Shown: piece after piece, positions 1 to 5,274 of the stretch
How positions within the stretch are numbered: the stretch's first letter is position 1
Layout of the letters: each line of letters starts with the position of its first letter
NCBI GenBank assembly: GCA_002358895.1
Contig: DEPR01000020.1
Location: forward strand, 5,737 to 11,397
DNA: 5,661 nt
Direction of reading: 5' to 3'
Origin: Ruminococcus sp. UBA3387
GTDB taxonomy: Bacteria; Bacillota; Clostridia; Oscillospirales; Ruminococcaceae
Position numbers and translations under genes: made by a program
Notes under the pieces: generated by a model
Told to the model about the DNA's origin: nothing
The model's database searches: none
The model's input: the letters and a program-made list of their open reading frames with translations, nothing else

Positions 1-992
1 CATTCTTTCTCCTCATCGTGAGGGTCGCCCATAACAAACATTCCGTCAAGATAATGGTCCCAATGTCCTGAAATTTTATACAAATCTCTCTTTGCAAAAA
101 GTGGAGTCTTAGTCAAAAGACAGCCCTTAGCCTGTTCTGTATCTTCAACCCATCTCTGCAAAAGCTGGATAACTCTTGCACCCTTTGGAAGCAGAATTGG
201 CAGACCCTGGCCGATATAGTCAACAGTTGTGAAATACTCAAGCTCACGGCCGATTTTATTATGGTCACGAAGCTTTGCTTCTTCAAGTGCTTTAAGATGC
301 TCCTCAAGCATTGAAGCCTTAGGAAATGCAACACCATAGATACGGGAAAGCTGGATATTTTCGTCAGCCTTGCCCCAGTAAGCACCTGTACAGGAAAGAA
401 GCTTGACTGCCTTTATCGGTGCAACACTCATAATATGTGGACCTGCACAGAGGTCAACAAAATCGCCCTGTTTATAGAATGAAAGGGATTCGCCCAAATT
501 GTCGTGCTTCTGGATAAGCTCAACCTTGAAAGTTTCGTTCTTTTCTTCCATAAGCTTAACAGCTTCGTCTACAGGAAGCTCAAAACGTTCAAGCTCATAG
601 CCTTCTTTAGCAAGCTTTTTCATTTCCTGTTCAATCTTTTCAAGGTCAGCAGGTGCAAAGGGCTTTTCAACCTCAAAGTCATAATAGAAGCCTGTTTCTG
701 TAGCAGGGCCTCTTGCAAGCTTAGCTTCAGGATAGAGATTCTTTACTGCCTGAGCCATAAGGTGAGAAGCTGTATGCCAGAAAGTTTCCTTACCTTGTTT
801 TGAGTCAAAAGTCAGCACCTCAAATTCGCAGTCGCTGTCAACAACGGTACGCATATCCTTAACTTCGCCGTTGATTTTTACACAGCAGGCAGCCTTATAA
901 AGTCCCATACCAATGCCTTTGATTATTTCAGATGCAGGCATTGCTGATTCGATTTCACGGATACTTCCGTCTTTCAATGTCAGTTTAATCAT
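1..992 (-). CDS. thrS: Threonyl-tRNA synthetase, N-terminal 330 residues (3' end cut by window edge)
   Basis: Charges tRNA-Thr with threonine in the cytoplasm. Visible in order: an N-terminal TGS-type domain (about residues 1-62, starting MIKLTLKDGSIREIES); the editing domain that removes mischarged serine, with its metal/catalytic signatures H73-x3-H77 (HTASH) and C182-x3-H186 (DLCAGPHI); the linker (GAYWGKADENIQLSRIYG, about 204-220); and the start of the class II catalytic domain (motif 1 region GLPILLPKGARVI, then KRDLYKISGHWDHY around 301-314). The window ends before the Cys of the active-site zinc site and before motifs 2 and 3, so roughly the last 250-300 residues are missing. The ATG at 992 is fixed by a perfect GGAGG at 1000-1004, seven bases upstream. 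The gene lies 32 bases after the small membrane gene and appears to share its Thr T-box leader. The editing domain looks intact. Identification is secure from the motifs. Confidence 0.97.
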   Translation of the reverse strand, partial: MIKLTLKDGSIREIESAMPASEIIKGIGMGLYKAACCVKINGEVKDMRTVVDSDCEFEVLTFDSKQGKETFWHTASHLMAQAVKNLYPEAKLARGPATETGFYYDFEVEKPFAPADLEKIEQEMKKLAKEGYELERFELPVDEAVKLMEEKNETFKVELIQKHDNLGESLSFYKQGDFVDLCAGPHIMSVAPIKAVKLLSCTGAYWGKADENIQLSRIYGVAFPKASMLEEHLKALEEAKLRDHNKIGRELEYFTTVDYIGQGLPILLPKGARVIQLLQRWVEDTEQAKGCLLTKTPLFAKRDLYKISGHWDHYLDGMFVMGDPHDEEKE

Positions 993-1024
993 TTTAATTC
1001 CTCCATTTATTATATTCTTTTAGT

Positions 1025-1375
1025 TTACAGATGAAATGTAACGATACCTTTCTGCCAGAGATAGATATATAACCACACAAGCACCAACACGAGCGTGATT
1101 ATGGTGGACATTACAGAAAGGATTCTGTCCACAACTTTATTGGTTATAAAGCATCTTTCGCCGATTTTGTCTTTTTGCCAGGAAAGCAGATAGCCAAAGG
1201 TTGAAAACCAATAGGACACAATCATCACGGGGATAAACAGCATTAGTCCCAGGTCAAATGAAATCTCACCTTTATATGCTTTATATGTGAAAATTCCTGC
1301 CACAGCCATAGCCACAAATTCCAAGGCACAGCACAGATATGCAAAGATTTTTCTTATAATAATAGACACCTCCAC
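1025..1375 (-). CDS. Small three-helix membrane protein of unknown function, start codon uncertain
   Basis: I do not recognise this family. The protein is up to 116 residues, very hydrophobic, with three predicted membrane segments at about residues 10-30, 41-64 and 85-108, and a short charged loop between the last two (QKDKIGERCFITNKVVDR). No catalytic motif or signal-peptidase site is visible. It sits between the T-box terminator and thrS on the same strand, so it should be co-transcribed with thrS and respond to uncharged tRNA-Thr. The start is odd: the widest frame begins with a GTG at 1375 that has no ribosome binding site and almost touches the terminator T-run. The only good Shine-Dalgarno, GGAGG at 1369-1373, lies inside that reading. 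It points to in-frame ATT codons at 1363 or 1360 (spacers of 5 and 8 bases). No ATG occurs until residue 23, inside the first helix. Either a rare ATT start is used or the original ATG has been lost. Coding is likely but not certain. Confidence 0.65.
   Translation of the reverse strand: MEVSIIIRKIFAYLCCALEFVAMAVAGIFTYKAYKGEISFDLGLMLFIPVMIVSYWFSTFGYLLSWQKDKIGERCFITNKVVDRILSVMSTIITLVLVLVWLYIYLWQKGIVTFHL
1369..1373 (-). promoter_or_regulatory. Shine-Dalgarno GGAGG of the small membrane gene
   Basis: A perfect GGAGG, directly after the T-box terminator. It is followed by the bases TGTCT and then two ATT codons in the frame of the membrane protein. It matters because it sits where translation should begin but no ATG, GTG or TTG lies at the proper distance downstream; the two GTG codons in frame (1375 and 1369) overlap it. 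Confidence 0.6.
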
Positions 1376-1380
1376 AAATA

Positions 1381-1416
1381 AAAAATCCCGTGAAAAAGAC
1401 TATCTCTTTCACGGGA
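1381..1416 (-). terminator. T-box intrinsic terminator (attenuator)
   Basis: Read on the minus strand, TCCCGTGAAA (1416-1407) pairs perfectly with TTTCACGGGA (1395-1386). The helix extends inward by a G-U, an A-U and a G-C pair around a five-base loop, ATAGT, and is followed at once by a run of six T. This is the OFF structure of the T-box leader. Its 5' arm contains the CCC (1415-1413) that the antiterminator needs, so the two folds exclude each other. It may also stop transcripts reading through from cysK. Confidence 0.93.
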
Positions 1417-1599
1417 CGAATACATCGTGGTTCCACCCAGATTCGTGCAGTAATACACCTCAAGGGTCCTTTAACGGGGACAAGCCGATGCTTATTAAGC
1501 ACACTCATAAGGTGGTATCCGAAATCATAGATTTACAATGCTTTCAGCCGATGACATTGTTCTCTGGAAAAATCTTTTTTTGAAGACGGCTTCCTTATT
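1386..1599 (-). promoter_or_regulatory. T-box riboswitch, threonine type (specifier ACC)
   Basis: A complete tRNA-sensing leader ahead of the membrane gene and thrS. Stem I: base helix ATAAGG/CCTTAT (1598-1593 with 1512-1507), CCG/CGG above it (1589-1587 with 1521-1519), AGATTT/AAATCT (1575-1570 with 1534-1529), the AG bulge AGAGA (1565-1561) and a distal hairpin ACAATG/CATTGT whose loop contains GGCTG. The specifier loop on the 3' side reads GATACCA, giving Thr codon ACC at 1516-1514 followed by the usual purine. A short hairpin (1500-1490) and a stem-III-like helix GTCC/GGAC (1481-1466) follow. The antiterminator has the T-box TGGAACCACG (1435-1426): GGG (1438-1436) pairs with CCC (1415-1413) and ACGA with TCGT, leaving the bulge TGGAACC to bind the tRNA acceptor end. 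TGGA would match a tRNA with discriminator U. Uncharged tRNA-Thr should favour read-through. Fold and specifier were worked out by hand. Confidence 0.95.
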
Positions 1600-1629
1600 C
1601 AAAGCGTTCATATATTAACCTATAGAATT

Positions 1630-1658
1630 AGTTTAACACCATTTTTAAATTTTGTCAA
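1630..1658 (-). promoter_or_regulatory. Sigma-70-type promoter of the T-box/thrS operon
   Basis: Consensus -35 TTGACA (1658-1653), a spacer of exactly 17 bases, and -10 TAAACT (1635-1630, four of six consensus bases). Transcription would begin near 1622-1624, about 25 bases before the base of T-box stem I, which is where a T-box transcript should begin. The -35 lies 9 bases past the cysK stop codon, so it falls in the tail of any cysK transcript. Confidence 0.82.
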
Positions 1659-1667
1659 GGGGGTATT

Positions 1668-2597
1668 TTAATCATCAAACATTCCTGTTGACAAATATCT
1701 TTCTCCTGTATCTGGTAGAAGTGCGACTATAGTTTTACCTACATTTTCAGGGCGTTTTGCAAGCTCTGTTGCGACATATACGGCTGCTCCTGAAGAAATA
1801 CCCACCAGAAGTCCTTCGGTTTTTGCAACAGCATTTCCTGTAGCTATTGCATCTTTATCCGAAACGGGGAAAACCTCGTCATATACATTAGTATCAAGGA
1901 TTTCAGGTATAAAATTTGCACCGATACCCTGAATTTTATGAGGTCCAGCCACGCCTTTTGTGAGAACAGGTGATGCTTCAGGCTCAACTGCAACTATTTT
2001 TATATCAGGATTCTTTGATTTGAGGTGCTGTCCCACACCTGTAAGCGTTCCTCCTGTGCCAACTCCTGCGACGAAAATATCCACCTTACCGTCGGTATCT
2101 TCCCATATTTCGGGACCTGTGGTTGCAATATGTGCAGCAGGGTTAGCAGGATTTACAAACTGCCCCAAGATAACGGAATTGTCAATTTCTTTATTCAGCT
2201 GTTCTGCCTTTTCGATAGCACCTGCCATACCTTTTGAACCCTCAGTCAGCACAATTTCCGCACCGTATGCTTTCAGCAGATTTCGTCTTTCAACGCTCAT
2301 TGTATCAGGCATAGTAAGGATAACCTTATATCCCTTTGAAATGCCGATTGCAGCCAGACCTATTCCTGTATTGCCTGAGGTCGGTTCAATTATGGTTGCA
2401 CCGTCTTTTATAACGCCCTTAGCTTCGGCATCTTCAATCATATTCTTTGCAACTCTGTCTTTAACGCTACCTGCAGGATTGAAATACTCAAGCTTGGCAA
2501 GAACGGTTGCATTTTCTGCACCAAGCTTTTTGCTCAGGTTTGAAAGTCTAACAAGTGGAGTTTTACCCACAAGCTGAGAAATGTTATTATATATCAT
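1668..2597 (-). CDS. cysK: Cysteine synthase A (O-acetylserine sulfhydrylase)
   Basis: A cytoplasmic PLP enzyme that makes L-cysteine from O-acetylserine and sulfide, the last step of sulfur assimilation. The 309-residue length is typical of CysK. Visible features: the PLP lysine K46 in NPAGSVKDR; the substrate-binding loop TSGNTG (73-78); the phosphate-binding glycine loop GTGGT (180-184); the QGIGANFIPE segment (223-232); and GISSGAA (266-272), which carries the serine facing the pyridine nitrogen. There is no C-terminal CBS domain, which argues against cystathionine beta-synthase; the GIGANFIPE segment favours CysK over CysM. A TTG six bases earlier (2603) is possible, but the ATG at 2597 fits better, with AAGGA (2611-2607) nine bases upstream. 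No cysE or sulfate-reduction gene is adjacent, and no S-box or Cys T-box precedes it; the leader is only about 25 bases. No terminator follows before the T-box promoter. Confidence 0.96.
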   Translation of the reverse strand: MIYNNISQLVGKTPLVRLSNLSKKLGAENATVLAKLEYFNPAGSVKDRVAKNMIEDAEAKGVIKDGATIIEPTSGNTGIGLAAIGISKGYKVILTMPDTMSVERRNLLKAYGAEIVLTEGSKGMAGAIEKAEQLNKEIDNSVILGQFVNPANPAAHIATTGPEIWEDTDGKVDIFVAGVGTGGTLTGVGQHLKSKNPDIKIVAVEPEASPVLTKGVAGPHKIQGIGANFIPEILDTNVYDEVFPVSDKDAIATGNAVAKTEGLLVGISSGAAVYVATELAKRPENVGKTIVALLPDTGERYLSTGMFDD

Positions 2598-2628
2598 AAA
2601 CAAAGTTCCTTTCTGTTATTCTTATTAT

Positions 2629-2657
2629 ATGATACACCACATTTTTTATTAAGTCAA
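2629..2657 (-). promoter_or_regulatory. Predicted cysK promoter
   Basis: The -35 TTGACT (2657-2652) and -10 TATCAT (2634-2629) are separated by 17 bases; a full TATAAT overlaps just downstream. Transcription would start near 2622, giving a leader of about 25 bases with no room for a riboswitch. Any control by sulfur supply would have to be by a protein acting at or upstream of this promoter. Confidence 0.75.
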
Positions 2658-2684
2658 CAGAATATATTTTAATGGGCAAAAGTA

Positions 2685-2705
2685 AATTTTGTATATAATT
2701 TTGTA
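2685..2705. repeat. Direct repeat of AATTTTGTA between divergent promoters
   Basis: Two exact 9-base copies (2685-2693 and 2697-2705) begin 12 bases apart, in the A/T-rich stretch between the cysK and paaK -35 boxes. The position suits a regulator of either gene, but A/T-rich sequence makes such repeats fairly easy to get by chance. No known operator consensus was recognised. Confidence 0.3.
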
Positions 2706-2713
2706 AAAAGTCC

Positions 2714-2742
2714 TTGAATAATCGGAATAAATGTGTTATACT
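2714..2742 (+). promoter_or_regulatory. Predicted paaK promoter
   Basis: The -35 TTGAAT (2714-2719) and -10 TATACT (2737-2742) have a 17-base spacer; five of six -10 bases and four of six -35 bases match consensus. A start near 2749 gives a leader of about 32 bases, ending in AAGGAG (2768-2773) seven bases before the ATG. Its -35 is 57 bases from the divergent cysK -35. Confidence 0.8.
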
Positions 2743-2780
2743 TATAGTGCTTTAAAACTTTAAATCAAAGGAGATATACT

Positions 2781-4082
2781 ATGTTTTTTCAGAAAGATAT
2801 AGAAACAATGTCTCGTAAGGACATTGAAAAGCTACAGCTTGAACGACTTAAATGGCTTGTTAAATACTGTATGGACAACGTTCCTTTTTATAACAAGCGT
2901 CTGACTGAAGCAGGGGTTACTGATGACAAAATCAAACAGCTTTCAGACATTCAGTACATACCATACACCACAAAGGCTGATATGAGAGACACATATCCGT
3001 TCGGTTTGTTTGCTGTTCCAATGAAAAAGATTGAACGTATTCACGCATCATCAGGCACTACAGGCAAGCCTACAGTTGTGGGATACACAAAAAGGGATCT
3101 TGACAACTGGGGTGATTGTGTTGCAAGACTTGTAACTGCAGTTGGTGCAAGCGATGAAACTATTGTACAGATTGCATTCGGCTACGGTTTGTTCACAGGT
3201 GCATTGGGACTTCATTACGGGCTTGAAAAAATCGGTGCAACAGTTATTCCTACATCAAGCGGTAACACTGAAAAGCAGATTATGCTTATGCAGGACTTCG
3301 GTACAAACACACTCGTTTCCACACCGTCATATGCACAGTATATCGGTGAGCTTGCAAAGGAAATGGGTGTGCTTGACAAGATAAATCTGAAGCTTGGTTT
3401 GTTCGGCTCAGAGGGCTGTACACTTGAGATGAGAAGCCAGATTGAAAAGACTCTCAACATTTTTGCCACAGACAACTATGGTATGAGTGAGCTTATGGGC
3501 CCGGGCGTTTCAGGCGAATGTATTGAACGTGACGGAATGCACATCAACGAGGACCATTTCTATGCTGAAACAATAAACCCTGTAACAGGCGAGGTTATGC
3601 CTAAGGGTGAGGAGGGTGAACTTGTTATCACAACTCTCACAAAAGAGGGTATTCCTATGCTTCGTTACCGTACAAAAGACATTACTCAGATTAACTATGA
3701 GCCTTGCAAGTGCGGAAGAACATTTGCGAGAATGGCTAAGCCAAGGGGACGTTCAGATGATATGCTGAAAATCCGTGGTGTTAACGTATTTCCATCACAG
3801 ATTGAAAGTGTGCTTATGGGCTTTGAGCAGATTGCTCCTCATTACCAGCTGGTTCTCACAAGAGCAAACTTTGCTGACCATCTTGAAATCAAGGTTGAGC
3901 TTTCTGACAAATGCACAGAAATCCTTGATAACTTCCCTAAGCTTGAGGCTTTACACAAGGACATTCGTCACGCAATGAAGACTGTTCTCGGTATCGACAC
4001 AAAGATTACTATTGTTGCTAACAAGACTTTGCAGAGATTCCAGGGTAAGGCACAGAGAATACTGGATTTGAGAAATCAGTAA
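2781..4082 (+). CDS. paaK: Phenylacetate-CoA ligase family enzyme (PaaK-like)
   Basis: An adenylate-forming ligase expected to convert phenylacetate or a related aryl acid, ATP and CoA into the acyl-CoA, AMP and PPi in the cytoplasm. Its 433 residues match the PaaK family. Motifs: P-loop SSGTTGKPT (90-98); aromatic/acyl pocket GLHYGLEKIGATVIP (143-157); YGMSE (233-237); RYRTKD (295-300); a CxC pair (309-311) usual in the family; the hinge motif RGRSDDMLKIRG (322-333); and the C-terminal GKAQR with the conserved Lys423. The ATG at 2781 has a strong ribosome binding site, its own promoter and a terminator after it, so the gene seems monocistronic. In anaerobes without the aerobic paa ring-oxidation genes, such enzymes are often linked to aromatic amino acid fermentation through indolepyruvate:ferredoxin oxidoreductase, but no iorAB lies in this window. 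The true substrate cannot be fixed from sequence. Confidence 0.92.
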   Translation: MFFQKDIETMSRKDIEKLQLERLKWLVKYCMDNVPFYNKRLTEAGVTDDKIKQLSDIQYIPYTTKADMRDTYPFGLFAVPMKKIERIHASSGTTGKPTVVGYTKRDLDNWGDCVARLVTAVGASDETIVQIAFGYGLFTGALGLHYGLEKIGATVIPTSSGNTEKQIMLMQDFGTNTLVSTPSYAQYIGELAKEMGVLDKINLKLGLFGSEGCTLEMRSQIEKTLNIFATDNYGMSELMGPGVSGECIERDGMHINEDHFYAETINPVTGEVMPKGEEGELVITTLTKEGIPMLRYRTKDITQINYEPCKCGRTFARMAKPRGRSDDMLKIRGVNVFPSQIESVLMGFEQIAPHYQLVLTRANFADHLEIKVELSDKCTEILDNFPKLEALHKDIRHAMKTVLGIDTKITIVANKTLQRFQGKAQRILDLRNQ

Positions 4083-4090
4083 AACATAAA

Positions 4091-4124
4091 GGGACTGCAA
4101 TCAGCAGTCCCATAATTATTTTTT
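4091..4124 (+). terminator. paaK intrinsic terminator, possibly bidirectional
   Basis: A perfect 8-bp stem, GGGACTGC (4091-4098) with GCAGTCCC (4104-4111), has a five-base loop and is followed by ATAATTATTTTTT. It starts 8 bases after the paaK stop codon. On the minus strand the same stem is followed by TTTATGTTTT, so it could also end transcripts from the convergent fkbM-type gene. Confidence 0.9.
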
Positions 4125-4138
4125 GGATTATTTATCGG

Positions 4139-4156
4139 GCTGATGTGGGCATCAGC
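4139..4156. repeat. Perfect hairpin in the convergent gap
   Basis: GCTGATG (4139-4145) pairs with CATCAGC (4150-4156) around the loop TGGG. Neither side carries a T-run, so it is not a classical intrinsic terminator. It might stabilise RNA 3' ends from the methyltransferase transcript or form part of a short minus-strand RNA ending at the neighbouring terminator. Confidence 0.6.
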
Positions 4157-4166
4157 ACCTACAAAA

Positions 4167-4198
4167 ATTATATAAATGAGAAAAGTGGAAAATGTCAA
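4167..4198 (-). promoter_or_regulatory. Possible minus-strand promoter just after the methyltransferase gene
   Basis: A perfect TTGACA (4198-4193) is followed after 20 bases by TATAAT (4172-4167), or after 18 bases by the weaker TATATA (4174-4169). The 20-base spacing is poor and the region is A/T-rich, so this is tentative. A transcript starting near 4160 would contain the hairpin at 4139-4156 and end at the hairpin at 4091-4111, about 80 bases long with no open reading frame of note. Confidence 0.3.
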
Positions 4199-4203
4199 TA
4201 TTT

Positions 4204-5274
4204 CTATATTACACAAAACAAATTTGTTTCCCAGGCAGGGTAATATGAATACTGTCGCATAAACAGCTTATAGTCGGGGTTGATTTCCTTAATAAGCATT
4301 GGCAGGTTAATCAGGTCGTAAGCTCTGTGATACAGGGCAAGGCACAGCTTCGGGCTGTGTTTTTTTATTGTATCAAGACTTCCTGCAACAGCTTCTTTTT
4401 CTGCACCCTCAACGTCATATTTTATATAGGTACATTTGTTTCCCGATAAAATCGAATCAACACTTCGGCACTGGGTCAGCTTTCCTGAATCAGACAGCTT
4501 TCCCTGTCTGCCTGAACTGCCCGAAAAGGTTTTCAGCTCATCACATTCCCAGACTGCACAGTTATAAAGCTCTATATTGTCAAGTTCAATCAGGTTGGCG
4601 ATACATTTTCTGAAATTCTTTTTGTCAGGCTCAAGGGCAATGATTTTTTCGTATCTGCCATTTGTATGGCTCAGAAATTCCTGCACCGTATCTCCTGTGT
4701 ATGCTCCTAAGTCCACATAGGTTTCATTTTCTCCCAGCCTCAGGATATTATCATATGCTTCCTCAGGCAAAGTGAACACAGGCTTCAGATAACTTATATC
4801 ACCTGTGATTTTATAGCTCAGAACGTTTATGAAAACTTTTTTTGACTGTTCATCTGCAAGGTGATTATATACGGCTTCGGCTTGTGAGAACCTTGACAAA
4901 AACTCATCTTTATCAAAATGTTCCTCACCTATAACAGGTGTATCGGGCATTATCAATGGATGTTCACCTGCGATAGCTTCAAGTCTTGACATAACATCAG
5001 GCAGGCTTGTGCCGAAGGCGGGGACTACGATGAAATCATCATATTCCTGCTGAATTTCGCTATAACGCCTGACCTTAAAGCCTGCAAAGCTATGTCCCCT
5101 GACAAACTCATCGCTGGCAAAAATACCACTGCATTTTATTCCGTACTCCTGAAATTTTGCAAGGATCTTATTACAGCCATCCCCCATTCCATAGATAACT
5201 ACAGGCAGAGAAGTGCTTCTGAGCCTCTCCCAACAGCTGTCAAGAGAAGCAAAATAATCATAACTGAACATCAT
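4204..5274 (-). CDS. FkbM-family SAM-dependent methyltransferase with N-terminal Rossmann-like segment
   Basis: A predicted SAM-dependent O-methyltransferase of 356 residues. The C-terminal half has the FkbM pattern: motif I YVDLGAYTGD (186-195); the acidic ribose-binding position in ALEPD (213-217); NCAVW (238-242); then SVDSIL (271-276) and YIKYDVEGAE (283-292), the FkbM hallmark. The N-terminal 120 residues look like a separate nucleotide- or sugar-binding fold, beginning with a strand and glycine loop VVIYGMGDG (25-33), as in other FkbM proteins linked to glycan or polysaccharide modification. No signal peptide or membrane helix is seen. The start is taken as the ATG at 5274, which shares its A with the stop codon of the upstream gene (TGATG) and has AGGA (5287-5284) nine bases upstream; ATG 5271 or TTG 5277 would be alternatives. 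Translational coupling to the PH-domain gene is likely. The methyl acceptor is unknown; no glycosyltransferase lies nearby in this window. Confidence 0.85.
   Translation of the reverse strand: MMFSYDYFASLDSCWERLRSTSLPVVIYGMGDGCNKILAKFQEYGIKCSGIFASDEFVRGHSFAGFKVRRYSEIQQEYDDFIVVPAFGTSLPDVMSRLEAIAGEHPLIMPDTPVIGEEHFDKDEFLSRFSQAEAVYNHLADEQSKKVFINVLSYKITGDISYLKPVFTLPEEAYDNILRLGENETYVDLGAYTGDTVQEFLSHTNGRYEKIIALEPDKKNFRKCIANLIELDNIELYNCAVWECDELKTFSGSSGRQGKLSDSGKLTQCRSVDSILSGNKCTYIKYDVEGAEKEAVAGSLDTIKKHSPKLCLALYHRAYDLINLPMLIKEINPDYKLFMRQYSYYPAWETNLFCVI

Noticed and set aside
113..803. Short frames within thrS (minus 113-385; plus 504-803)
   Set aside because: They lie in other frames or antisense to well-conserved ThrRS coding sequence and have no translation signals.
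1011..1016. TATAAT just upstream of the thrS ribosome binding site, as a private thrS promoter
   Set aside because: No acceptable -35 lies 16-18 bases upstream (the hexamer there is ATTTCA), and transcription would start almost on the Shine-Dalgarno.
1281..1583. Open frames on both strands across the T-box (minus 1281-1508, plus 1287-1583)
   Set aside because: They lie over the structured leader and the membrane gene, have no suitable ribosome binding site, and their sequences show no family features. The T-box explains the region.
1960..2577. A 205-residue plus-strand frame opposite cysK
   Set aside because: It is an antisense shadow of the conserved cysK frame; the protein is low in recognisable motifs and has no ribosome binding site or promoter.
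2694..2699. Extra plus-strand TATAAT in the divergent region
   Set aside because: The hexamer 17 bases upstream (AATGGG) does not resemble a -35; the promoter at 2714-2742 is much better.
2604..2780. A riboswitch (S-box or Cys T-box) controlling cysK
   Set aside because: The predicted leader is only about 25 bases and no T-box motif, S-box core or terminator hairpin is present.
3142..3978. Frames overlapping paaK (plus 3142-3384, minus 3215-3475, plus 3775-3978)
   Set aside because: All fall inside the intact, motif-rich paaK frame and lack their own translation signals.
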